Shown here in pieces: positions 28,413-37,213 of a stretch of DNA of 64,000 nt; within the stretch, counting starts at the first letter, position 1; each line of letters begins with the position of its first letter. This DNA is from a bacterium (lineage in GTDB: Bacteria > Myxococcota_A > Bradymonadia > UBA7976 > UBA1532), in assembly GCA_030426085.1 (NCBI GenBank), contig JAUHYW010000030.1, positions 35,094 through 99,093 on the forward strand. The letters are read 5' to 3'. The notes below the pieces were generated by a model. That model had not been told where the DNA came from. It did not search any database and was given only the letters and a program-made list of their open reading frames with translations. Made by a program: the position numbers and the translations under genes.

Positions 28413-31400
28413 ATGCCGCGCAGACAGATCGGGGTCGGACCGCGCCGCGGCCGGGCGCTGAGCCGGGCGCTGTGGTGCGCGGCCGTCTGCGCGGTGATGT
28501 GGGCCGCCTCGGCCGCGGGCCAGCCCGACGCCGGCGCCGGGGCCGTCGAACCGCCGGGCGCGCTCGACGCGCTCGAAGGCGAGCTGGACCGCCGCCGGGC
28601 GAGCCTGACCGAAGCCCTCGGCGCCCTGCCCCCCGCCGCCGACGGCGGGGTGGACGACCCCCGGCGGGCCTCGCTGCGCCAGCGCCTCGACCTCATCGAC
28701 GAGATCCGGACGACCCGGGCCGCCCTCGAGCGGCTGCGGGCCGACGACGAGGCCCGCGCCGCCCGCGAGGCCAAGGTCGCCGCCGACGAGGCGGCCCTCG
28801 ACGGCAGCCAGCCCCAGCCGCTGCCCGAGCGGGTCGATCAGGCCACCCTGGAGCGCATCGAGGCCCGGGCCGAAGAGCAGCGGCGGGCGCTGGAGGCCCT
28901 GGAGAACGAGCGCACCGAGGCCGAGGCCCGCCTCGACCGGCTGCCGGGTGAGATCCAGACCCAGCGCAGCCGGGCCCAGGAGGCCCAGAGCCGGGTCGTC
29001 GAGCTGCGGGAGGCGACCCGGGCGGCGGCCCCCGGCGACGAGCAGGCCCGGCTGGAGGGCGAGCTGGAGGCCGCCCGCCTCGAGCAGCGGGCGGCCGAGC
29101 TGGCCGTGCGTCGGCTGGAGGGCGCCCTGCGCGCGCTGCGCGGGGGCGAGGGGCTGCTGGCCCGACGCATCGAGCTGGCCCGGCGCCGGCTGCGGGCCCG
29201 GGACGACCGGGTCGAGCAAGCCCGCAAGGCGTTCGAACGCACCCTCGAAGACGCCCGGGCCGACACCTCCCGGGCGCTGGCCGACGCCCGCCGGGCCCTG
29301 GAGCGGGCCACCGGCGACGCCGAGCGCCTGCTGGCCCGGGCCCGGGTGCAGCTCGGCGAGTCCCGCATCGGGGCCGCCGAGGCCGCCCGGCTCCAGCTCG
29401 TGCTCGACCGCAGCCTGACCCACCAGCGCAAGCTGCTCGAGGCCGAGCGGGCCGAGCTCAAGGGCCTCGCCCGGCTGGTCGAGCGGGACACCACCGGCCG
29501 CTCGGCCGAGACCCTCAAGGACGCCTTCCAGCGGCTCGACCGGCGCTACGTCGAGCTGCGCCGGGCCCGGGACATGGACGGCCTCGACGGGCTGGGCGAG
29601 CTGCGCACCCGCCGGCTCGAGGTCGCCGCCGAGATCTACGCGCTCGACGACCGGTGGCAGCTCGCCATCGACAACCTCGACGACCGCGAGGCCCGGGCCC
29701 GGGCCCGCGCGATCCGGGAGGAGCTGCGCCCGGCCCTGCGCACCGAGCAGGAGGCCATCGCCGAGGCCCTGGCCAGCGGCGAGGCGTTGCAGGCGACCCT
29801 CGGCGACCGGGAGGCGGTGCTCGAGGAGCTCGACGCGCTGGTCCGGGGGCGCATCTTCTGGGTCCAGGACAAGCGGCCGCTGGGCGCAGCGGTCATCGCC
29901 GAGGCCCAGCAGGAGACCGTGCGCCTGGGGCACCTGACGGTGGACGGCGGCACCTGGGCGGTGGAGGACCGGGCCGACGCGTGGCCCGCGGGCGTGCTGC
30001 TGCTCGTGGGGGTGGTGGGCTCGCTGGCGGTCCTGCTGGTCTGGTGGCGGCTGCGCCGGTGGTCGACCCGGGTCTGGCCCGATCGGGTGGCGGCGGTCGA
30101 GCGGGGCCGGGCGGCGCGGGCCCGGGCCGAGGCGGCGGCCGAGGCCCGGATGGCGGCCGAGGCCCGGATGGAGGGCGAGCGGGGGGCCGCAGCCAGCGCG
30201 GAGGCGACGGCGCGGGCCCGGGCCGCCGCCGACTCGGCCCGGGAGGCGCGCACCCGGGCCGCCGAGGCCGAAGCCGAGGCGGCCGAGGCCGAGAGGGCCG
30301 AAGAGGCCGAGCGCGCCGAAGAGGCCGAGCGCGCCGAAGAGGCCGAAGAGGCCGAGCGCGCCCCGGGCGACGCCGACGACCGCCGGCCGCCCGACGCGGC
30401 GGCGCTGGCCGGCCCGGCCGGGCTCGAAGGCCCCCCGACCCACCCCCCGCGCCGCGCGCCGGCGCCCGACGGGCAGCCCCCCGAGGCCGACGACGCGCCC
30501 GACGACCCGATCGACGACAGCCCGCTCATCGGCCTGCGCATCATCCTGATCGGGGCGCTGACCGCCGCGCTGCTGCCGCTGCTGCTCTACGGCCTCGCCC
30601 GGCTGCTGGAGGTCTCGCCGCTCTCCGAGGTGGTCCGCCGGCCGGCCGCCGCCGGCCTCGACATGCTGGCCCTGCTGGCGCTGCTGCTGTTCACCACCCG
30701 GCTGCTCTTCCGCCCCAACGGGCTGGCTCAGGTCGAGCTGGGGCTGCCGGCGGACACCACCGCCGCCCTGCGCCGGGCGACCCGCATCGGCCTCATCGCG
30801 GCCCTCCTCGCCCTGGTGCCCCACGCCGCGCTGGCGGTGGCCCCGCTGCGCTTCGAGGCGCTGCCCCGGCTGGTCGACTCGGCGCTCGAGGCGGTGCTGC
30901 TGGTGGTGCTGCTCAAGATCCTGCGCCCCCGCTCGCCGGTGGTCCGCGACCTGGTGGGCCAGACCGACGACCAGCCCCGCCGGGGCACCGGGCCGGCGTG
31001 GTCGCTGCTCATGCTCTTCGGGCTGGTGGTCGTGGGCATGGACTACGGCGGCTACCGCTACGGGGCGTGGTGGCTGGCGAGCAACGCGCTGGGCTCGCTG
31101 GCGGTGGGCGGGGTCGCGCTGCTGGTGTGGCCCTTCCTGCGCGAGCGGGTGGCCCCGGCGCTGGCGAAGCTGTTCGACAGCGGCGACGACCTGACCGCCC
31201 TCGGCCTGCGCCGGGCCCGGCGGGTGCTGCGGGGCGCGCTGCTGCTGACGGCGGTGGTGACCCTGGCCTACATCTGGGACGTCGACCGCCGGGCGCTGGG
31301 CATCCTCGACGCGGTGACCCTCTACACCATCGGCTCGGGCGAGGGGGCCAGCCCGGTGACCCTGGCCGACCTGCTGCGGGTGATCGTGACCTTCGCGGTG

Positions 31401-32162
31401 GTCGTCGGCGTGCTGCGCTGGCTGCCGGGGCTGCTGGGGCTGTCGCTCTTCCGCTACGTCGACGTCGAGGCCGGCGCCCGCTACGCCATCGTCACCATCG
31501 CCCGCTACGCGGCGTTCTTCATCGGGGTCGTCGTCGCGCTCGACGCGCTGCACATCGACCTCAGCCAGCTCGGCTGGCTGGTGGCCGCGGTCGGGGTGGG
31601 ACTCGGCTTCGGCCTCCAGGAGATCGTGGCCAACTTCGTCAGCGGCATCATCCTGCTCATGGAGCGCCCCATCCGCATCGGCGACTGGATCACCATCGGC
31701 TCCACCGAAGGCACCGTGCAGAAGATCCAGATCCGGGCCACCACCCTGCTGACGCTCGACCGGCAGGAGATCATCGTGCCCAACAAGGACTTCATCACCC
31801 GGGAGGTCATCAACTGGACCCACCGCGACCGGGTGGTGCGGCTCTCGGTGGGCATCGGGGTGGCCTACGGCACCGACGTCGAGCGGGTGCGGCGGCTGCT
31901 GCTCGACGTGGCCGCCCGCAACCCGGACGTGCTCGCCGAGCCGCCGCCCAACGCGCTGATGATGGGCCACGGCGACAGCTCGCTCGACTTCGAACTGCGG
32001 GTGCACCACGTCGACCCGACCCGCCAGGCGCCGCTGCGGGGCGCGCTCAACATGGCGATCAACAAGGCGCTCGTCGAGGCCGACATCGAGATCCCGTTCC
32101 CCCAGCGCGACCTGCACCTGCGCTCGGGCTGGCCGCCCCCTCCCGACCCCGAAGGCGAGTGA
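28413..32162 (+). CDS. MscS-superfamily mechanosensitive channel, large MscK-like form
   Basis: A 1249-residue protein. A signal peptide (about residues 1-36) leads to a 450-residue periplasmic region of Ala/Arg/Glu-rich coiled coil. The first membrane segment is near residue 525. Next is a cytoplasmic low-complexity stretch, Ala/Glu/Arg repeats with AEEAER units (about 570-660). Several more membrane helices follow from about 705 on. The C-terminal 240 residues are a canonical MscS core: [22 protein letters not shown] (pore helix TM3), then the beta domain ([18 protein letters not shown]) and [20 protein letters not shown]. It releases solutes on hypo-osmotic shock. GGGGAGG precedes the ATG. 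It is divergent from the glutathione transferase gene. Confidence 0.93.
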   Translation: MPRRQIGVGPRRGRALSRALWCAAVCAVMWAASAAGQPDAGAGAVEPPGALDALEGELDRRRASLTEALGALPPAADGGVDDPRRASLRQRLDLIDEIRTTRAALERLRADDEARAAREAKVAADEAALDGSQPQPLPERVDQATLERIEARAEEQRRALEALENERTEAEARLDRLPGEIQTQRSRAQEAQSRVVELREATRAAAPGDEQARLEGELEAARLEQRAAELAVRRLEGALRALRGGEGLLARRIELARRRLRARDDRVEQARKAFERTLEDARADTSRALADARRALERATGDAERLLARARVQLGESRIGAAEAARLQLVLDRSLTHQRKLLEAERAELKGLARLVERDTTGRSAETLKDAFQRLDRRYVELRRARDMDGLDGLGELRTRRLEVAAEIYALDDRWQLAIDNLDDREARARARAIREELRPALRTEQEAIAEALASGEALQATLGDREAVLEELDALVRGRIFWVQDKRPLGAAVIAEAQQETVRLGHLTVDGGTWAVEDRADAWPAGVLLLVGVVGSLAVLLVWWRLRRWSTRVWPDRVAAVERGRAARARAEAAAEARMAAEARMEGERGAAASAEATARARAAADSAREARTRAAEAEAEAAEAERAEEAERAEEAERAEEAEEAERAPGDADDRRPPDAAALAGPAGLEGPPTHPPRRAPAPDGQPPEADDAPDDPIDDSPLIGLRIILIGALTAALLPLLLYGLARLLEVSPLSEVVRRPAAAGLDMLALLALLLFTTRLLFRPNGLAQVELGLPADTTAALRRATRIGLIAALLALVPHAALAVAPLRFEALPRLVDSALEAVLLVVLLKILRPRSPVVRDLVGQTDDQPRRGTGPAWSLLMLFGLVVVGMDYGGYRYGAWWLASNALGSLAVGGVALLVWPFLRERVAPALAKLFDSGDDLTALGLRRARRVLRGALLLTAVVTLAYIWDVDRRALGILDAVTLYTIGSGEGASPVTLADLLRVIVTFAVVVGVLRWLPGLLGLSLFRYVDVEAGARYAIVTIARYAAFFIGVVVALDALHIDLSQLGWLVAAVGVGLGFGLQEIVANFVSGIILLMERPIRIGDWITIGSTEGTVQKIQIRATTLLTLDRQEIIVPNKDFITREVINWTHRDRVVRLSVGIGVAYGTDVERVRRLLLDVAARNPDVLAEPPPNALMMGHGDSSLDFELRVHHVDPTRQAPLRGALNMAINKALVEADIEIPFPQRDLHLRSGWPPPPDPEGE

Positions 32163-32386
32163 GCGGACCCCCGGGCGAGCCCGCCCCCGGCGGTCAGCAA
32201 CCGGCAGCCGGGGGCCACCCGAACCGGAGAACTCCTCGGCTGGAGACCGCCTTGCCGACGACCCGAAGATGACCGGATGCTCAGCCGCAGATCCACGCCC
32301 CCGCCCGCGGCCGACGCCGTTCGGCGGGGCTTGAGACCCTGGCCCGTCGGCGGTAGCGTGCCCCCGACGTCGCCGAGAACGAGGCC

Positions 32387-33538
32387 ATGCCCCGCGACAC
32401 GATCACGATCCTTCGGGTGCTGCTCGTCGAGGACAACCCCGGCGACGCGGTGCTGGTGCGCGAGGCGCTGCTCGACGCCCCCGGGCCCACCTTCGCCCTG
32501 GACTGGCAGCCGACCCTCACCGCCGGCCTGACCGCGCTGGCCGACGGCACCTTCGACGCGCTGCTGCTCGACCTCAGCCTGCCCGAGTCGCGGGGCATCG
32601 ACACCCTCGGACGCATGCGCGCGGCCCACGACGGGCTGCCCATCCTGGTGCTCAGCGGCATCGACGACGAAGAGACCGCCGTCGCCGCGCTGCACGCCGG
32701 GGCCCAGGATTACCTGGTCAAGGGCCGCTTCGACGGGGCCCTGCTCGCCCGGGCGCTGCGCTACGCCATCGAGCGCAAGCGGGCCCGGGACGAGATCGAA
32801 GCGCTCAACGTCGAGCTCGAGGTCCGGGTGCAGCGGCGCACCGCCGAGCTGGCCGCGGCCAACCAGGAGCTCGAGGCCATCCTGCACTCGCTGACCCACG
32901 ACCTGCGCACCCCGCTGCGCAGCATCCACGGGTTCGCCGAGCTGCTGCTCGACGAGCACCGCAGCCAGCTCGACGAGGACGGCCGGGACTACCTCCAGCG
33001 CATGGCCGGGGCCTCGGAGCGGCTCGAGACGGTGCTCGACGCGCTGCTCGAGCTGTCGCGCACCGCGCGCACGACCCTGCGCTGGGAGCACTTCGACCTC
33101 AGCGCCACCGCCGAGCGGGTGGTGCACGACCAGCGGCGGGCGTGGCCCGACCGGGACTTCGCGGTGACCGTCGCGCCCGACCTGCGGGCGGTGGGCGACC
33201 CCCGGCTCATCCGCATCGCGCTGGGCCAGCTCGTGGCCAACGCCTTCAAGTTCACCCGGGACGCCGACCCCCCGCGGGTCGAGATCGGGCGGGCCGGGGA
33301 GAGCACCTTCTTCGTGCGGGACAACGGCGTCGGCTTCGACATGGCCTTCGCCGACAACCTGTTCCGCCCGTTCCAGCGGCTGCACGGCGACCAGGGCTTC
33401 GAGGGGGTCGGCATCGGGCTGGCCACCGCCTCGCGCATCATCCAGCGCCACGGGGGCAAGCTGTGGGCCGAGGGCGAGCCGGGCGCCGGTTCGACGTTCT
33501 GGTTCACCCTCGACCAGCGCATGCCCGGCGAGAAGTAA
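32387..33538 (+). CDS. Receiver-histidine kinase hybrid (receiver first)
   Basis: A 383-residue cytoplasmic protein. Residues 9-125 form a response-regulator receiver with the acidic pair Glu15/Asp16, phospho-acceptor Asp62 (LLLDLSLPES) and Lys112. A coiled-coil helix follows (about 130-165), then an HisKA domain with His171 in SLTHDLRTPLRSI, and a HATPase_c domain (about 275-378) with the N-box GQLVANAFKFT and G-boxes DNGVGFD and GVGIGLA. The kinase domain resembles the phytochrome-linked group (HDLRTPLR, FQRLH). Phosphate would be received on Asp62 and the kinase output passed to an unlinked regulator. It lies 53 bases upstream of the photolyase gene, same strand. Confidence 0.93.
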   Translation: MPRDTITILRVLLVEDNPGDAVLVREALLDAPGPTFALDWQPTLTAGLTALADGTFDALLLDLSLPESRGIDTLGRMRAAHDGLPILVLSGIDDEETAVAALHAGAQDYLVKGRFDGALLARALRYAIERKRARDEIEALNVELEVRVQRRTAELAAANQELEAILHSLTHDLRTPLRSIHGFAELLLDEHRSQLDEDGRDYLQRMAGASERLETVLDALLELSRTARTTLRWEHFDLSATAERVVHDQRRAWPDRDFAVTVAPDLRAVGDPRLIRIALGQLVANAFKFTRDADPPRVEIGRAGESTFFVRDNGVGFDMAFADNLFRPFQRLHGDQGFEGVGIGLATASRIIQRHGGKLWAEGEPGAGSTFWFTLDQRMPGEK

Positions 33539-33591
33539 CCCCGACCGCCGCCCCCGAATCGGCAGGCACACGCCCTCGACCCGAGGTGGCC

Positions 33592-35097
33592 ATGCCGACC
33601 GACCCCCCCGACCCGTACGACATCCGCATCCGGGTGCGCGACACCCGCCCACCGGATGAAGACCGGGACTACGTGCTGTACTGGATGACCGCCGCCCGGC
33701 GCCCGGTCCACAACTTCGCCCTCCAGCGGGCGGTGTGGCACGCCCGCGCGCTGAGCAAGCCGCTGGTCATCCTCGAGCCGCTGCGCATCGGCTACCGCTG
33801 GGCCAACGCCCGCCACCACCGGTTCATCATCGACGGCATGCACGCCCACCGGGCGACGCTGGCCGACACGCCGGTGACCTATCACCCCTACATCGAGCCG
33901 GAGGACGGCGCGGGCAAGGGCCTGCTGGCGGCCCTCGCGCAGCGGGCGGCGGTGGTCGTCGGCGACGAGAGCCCGATGTTCTTCTACCCGGCCATGCTCG
34001 CCGCCGCCGCGAAGCAGGTCGACGCCCGCTTCGAGACCGTCGACGGCACCGGCCTGCTGCCGCTCGAGGCCGCGCCCCGGGCCTACCCCCGGGCGTACAG
34101 CTTCCGCAAAGCGATCCAGAAGCACCTGCCGGACTACATCGACGCCCGCCCCGCCGCCGACCCGCTCGACGTCGACCTGCCGACCCTCGACGCCCTGCCC
34201 GACGCCGTGCTCGAGACGTGGCCCGCGGCCGAGGACCTCGACCGGGCGTCGGCCATCGAGCGCCGCCTGCCCATCGACAACAGCGTGCCGCCGGTCGAGA
34301 CCATCGGGGGCCACATCGCCGGGGCCGAGCGGCTGGCGCACTTCATCGCCCACGGCCTCGACGGCTACGCCGACGACCGCAACCACCCCACCCGGGACGG
34401 CACCAGCCGGCTGTCGGCCTACCTGCACTACGGCCACGTCGGGGCCCACCAGGTCTTCGAAGCCGTCGCCGAGCACGAGGGCTGGAGCCCCGACGACCTC
34501 TCGCCGAGCACCGGCGGCGGGCGCGAGGGCTGGTGGGGCATGCGCCCCTCGGCCGAGGCCTTCCTCGACGAGCTGGTGACCTGGCGCGAGCTGGGCTACC
34601 AGTACGCCCACGCCGCCGACGACTACACCCGCTTCGGCAGCCTGCCCGACTGGGCGAAGAAGACCCTCGCCGAGCACCGCGGCGACCCCCGGCCCGACCT
34701 CTACACCCGGACCGAGTTCGAGGACGCCGAGACCCACGACCCGCTGTGGAACGCCGCCCAGAACCAGCTCCGGCGGGAGGGCATCATCCACAACTACCTG
34801 CGCATGCTGTGGGGCAAGAAGATCCTGCACTGGTCGCAGACCCCCGAAGAGGCGCTGTCGATCATGATCGAGCTCAACAACCGGTGGGCGATCGACGGCC
34901 GCGATCCGAACTCGTACAGCGGCATCTTCTGGGTCCTCGGCCGCTTCGACCGGGCCTGGGGCCCCGAGCGGCCCATCTTCGGCAAGATCCGCTACATGAC
35001 GAGCAAGTCGACCCGCAGCAAGTACAAGGTCGACCCCTACATCGAAGAGTACGGCGGCTTCGAGCTGGAGCAGCTCCGGCTGGGCGACGCCTCCTGA
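33592..35097 (+). CDS. Class II deoxyribodipyrimidine photolyase
   Basis: A 501-residue photolyase/cryptochrome-family protein. Features of class II enzymes are YVLYWMTAARRPVHNFAL at the N-terminus, the FAD-binding core with SRLSAYLHYGHVG, and the C-terminal WGKKILHW together with WAIDGRDPNSYSGIFWVLGR and PIFGKIRYM. It uses FADH- and blue light to split cyclobutane pyrimidine dimers. The ATG has GAGG upstream at the right distance and is followed at once by the Rossmann domain. It may be co-transcribed with the preceding phytochrome-like kinase, which would suit light- or damage-linked control. Confidence 0.94.
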   Translation: MPTDPPDPYDIRIRVRDTRPPDEDRDYVLYWMTAARRPVHNFALQRAVWHARALSKPLVILEPLRIGYRWANARHHRFIIDGMHAHRATLADTPVTYHPYIEPEDGAGKGLLAALAQRAAVVVGDESPMFFYPAMLAAAAKQVDARFETVDGTGLLPLEAAPRAYPRAYSFRKAIQKHLPDYIDARPAADPLDVDLPTLDALPDAVLETWPAAEDLDRASAIERRLPIDNSVPPVETIGGHIAGAERLAHFIAHGLDGYADDRNHPTRDGTSRLSAYLHYGHVGAHQVFEAVAEHEGWSPDDLSPSTGGGREGWWGMRPSAEAFLDELVTWRELGYQYAHAADDYTRFGSLPDWAKKTLAEHRGDPRPDLYTRTEFEDAETHDPLWNAAQNQLRREGIIHNYLRMLWGKKILHWSQTPEEALSIMIELNNRWAIDGRDPNSYSGIFWVLGRFDRAWGPERPIFGKIRYMTSKSTRSKYKVDPYIEEYGGFELEQLRLGDAS

Positions 35098-35256
35098 CCC
35101 CGAGCGGGGCACGCCGCAGCCCGATCGGGGCAGGCTGCCCCGCCGCCCCCGCCGACCGGCCCCGCACCGCCGCCGCTTCGGGGTTGGCCCGCCGGTTGCA
35201 CATACCCTGGGCACACGGCGGACATCGGGTCCGTCCCCAGAACACAGGAGGTATCG

Positions 35257-35454
35257 ATGAACTGGGATCAGGTCGAAGGCAACTGGCGCAACGTGAAGGG
35301 CAAGGTCCAGCAGAAGTGGGGCAAGCTCACCGACGACGACATCGAGCAGAGCGAAGGCCGCCGGGAGCGGCTGGTCGGCAAGATCCAGGCCCGCTACGGC
35401 GAGGCCAAGGAGAAGGTCGAGAAGCAGCTCGACGCGCTGATCGACAAGCTCTGA
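35257..35454 (+). CDS. CsbD-family stress protein
   Basis: A 65-residue protein, the usual size for CsbD. It opens with MNWDQVEGNWRNVKGKVQQ and continues with GKLTDDDI and GKIQARYGEAKEKVE, the family pattern of one or two short amphipathic helices around W-x-x-V-K-G-K. CsbD proteins build up under general stress; the biochemical role is unknown. A perfect AGGAGG lies seven bases before the ATG, stronger than most genes in the window, suggesting high expression. Confidence 0.95.
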   Translation: MNWDQVEGNWRNVKGKVQQKWGKLTDDDIEQSEGRRERLVGKIQARYGEAKEKVEKQLDALIDKL

Positions 35455-35546
35455 TCCGACCCCTCGCCGCCGGCCGACGCCGGCCCGCCCCACCCCCCGC
35501 GCAGGCGCGTTGACACGGGGCCGCCCCGAGCGGCACCGTGCCCGCC

Positions 35547-37208
35547 ATGCGCCCCGACGACGACCCCCCATCACCGCCCGCGGGCCCCGAGCCCACCCGC
35601 CGCCGCTTCATCGGCGCCGCCGCGGCGGCCGCCGGGGGGCTGCTCGTCGGCTGCGTCGACGACGGCGCGCCGATCGCCGACCCCGACGCCCGGCTGCGCA
35701 TGACCGACGGCGACCGGCCCGACCGGGCCGTCGATCCCGACCCCGAGCCCGACGCCGCCCCCGACGCTGCCCCCGAAATCGAACCCGAACCCGACGCGGC
35801 GCCCGACCCCGAACCCGACGCTGCGCCCGACCCCGACGCCGCGCCCGACCCCGACGCCGCGCCCGACCCCGAACCCGACGCTGCGCCCGACGCCGCGCCC
35901 GACCCCGACCCCGAACCCGACGCCGCGCCCGACCCCGACGCCGCCCCCGAGCCCCCGCCGTTCGACCCCGAGGTCGAGCTGGCCGAGCAGGGCCGCTTCC
36001 CCCTCGGCGTCGCCGTCGGCGACGTCCTGCCCGAGCAGGCCATCCTGTGGACCCGCCACACCGGCGACGCCCCGCTCGCGCTGTGGCTGTGGCCCGCCGC
36101 CGCCGCCCCCACCCTCGACCTCATCGCCGAGCACCCCGCCCGCCGGGCCGCCGGCGGCTTCGTGCACGTCGACGCCGGCGGCCTGCGCCCCGCGACCCGC
36201 TACCGCTTCACCTTCGTCGAGCTCGACGCGGCCGGCCGGGCCACCGGGCGGGGCCCGATCGGCGCCTTCCGGGCCGCCATCGCCCCCGACAGCCTGGACA
36301 CCGTCGTCTTCGGGGCCTGCGCCTGCACCTCGAACGGCAACGCCTTCGACACCCTGCGCGACGCCGGCGACCGGGCCGACCTCGACCTCTTCGTGCTGCT
36401 CGGCGACACCACCTACGCCGACGGATCGGCCGACCGGGCCGCCTACCGCCGCAAGTGGGCCGAGAACCTCGAGACCGAGGCCTACCGCCGCCTGCGGGCC
36501 TCGACGAGCCTGCTGGCGACCTGGGACGACCACGAGGTGGACAACAACTGGGACCCCGAGCAGTTCGACGGCGCGGTCCGGGGGCACGCCACCGCGGCGT
36601 TCTTCGAGAACCTGCCCCTGCGCCGTGATCCGATGGCCCCCGACCGCATCTGGAAGTCGATCCGCTGGGGGCGCACCGCCGAGTTCTTCGTGCTCGACAG
36701 CCGCGGCGAGCGCCGCCCCTCCACCCGCCTGGGCCCCGACGCCGAGTACCTCTCACCGGCGCAGTTCGACTGGCTGATCGCCGGGCTGCGGGACAGCGAG
36801 GCGGTGTTCAAGATCGTGTGCAGCTCGGTGCCCGCCGGCGACTTCCCCTACCCGCTCGGCGCCGACCGCTGGGCGGGCTACCCCGCGCAGCGGGACGCGC
36901 TGATGCAGGCGATCGAGCTCGATGGCATCGAGGGGGTCGTCTTCATCGCCGGGGACTTCCACCACGCCTCGGCCGGCCGGCTCACCGCCGCCGGGCCCGG
37001 GTCGAGGGTGCCCGAGTTCCTGTGCGGCCCGGGGGGGCAGCTCCCCAACCCGGGCTACCTGCTGCTGCCCGGCCTGCCGCAGTTCGACTGGGCGACGGGC
37101 ATCAACAACTACACCGTCTTCACCCTCGACCCCCGCGGGCGCCAGCTCCACGCGGCGTGGATCTCACCGCTCGGGCGCCTGCTGCACGAGGCCGTCGTCG
37201 ACGTGTGA
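35547..37208 (+). CDS. PhoD-family alkaline phosphatase/phosphodiesterase, Tat lipoprotein
   Basis: A 553-residue exported enzyme. The N-terminus has a twin-arginine motif (TRRRFIG, residues 17-23) with a lipobox-like LLVGC, so it is likely exported folded and lipidated. Residues 60-145 are an Asp/Pro/Glu/Ala linker made of EPDAAPDP-type repeats. The catalytic part follows: GVAVGDVLPEQAILWTR, FGACAC, LLGDTTYAD, the metal ligands in LLATWDDHEVDNNW, and FIAGDFHHAS near the end, all typical of PhoD. It releases phosphate from phosphoesters outside the membrane. A GTG nine bases upstream (35538) is an equal candidate start; neither has a clear ribosome site. Confidence 0.9.
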   Translation: MRPDDDPPSPPAGPEPTRRRFIGAAAAAAGGLLVGCVDDGAPIADPDARLRMTDGDRPDRAVDPDPEPDAAPDAAPEIEPEPDAAPDPEPDAAPDPDAAPDPDAAPDPEPDAAPDAAPDPDPEPDAAPDPDAAPEPPPFDPEVELAEQGRFPLGVAVGDVLPEQAILWTRHTGDAPLALWLWPAAAAPTLDLIAEHPARRAAGGFVHVDAGGLRPATRYRFTFVELDAAGRATGRGPIGAFRAAIAPDSLDTVVFGACACTSNGNAFDTLRDAGDRADLDLFVLLGDTTYADGSADRAAYRRKWAENLETEAYRRLRASTSLLATWDDHEVDNNWDPEQFDGAVRGHATAAFFENLPLRRDPMAPDRIWKSIRWGRTAEFFVLDSRGERRPSTRLGPDAEYLSPAQFDWLIAGLRDSEAVFKIVCSSVPAGDFPYPLGADRWAGYPAQRDALMQAIELDGIEGVVFIAGDFHHASAGRLTAAGPGSRVPEFLCGPGGQLPNPGYLLLPGLPQFDWATGINNYTVFTLDPRGRQLHAAWISPLGRLLHEAVVDV

Positions 37209-37213
37209 CCGGC

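Noticed and set aside
27552..32117. 1521-codon minus-strand frame opposite the mechanosensitive channel
   Set aside because: Shadow of the channel gene; its only real coding part is the overlap area of the glutathione transferase, which is in a different frame.
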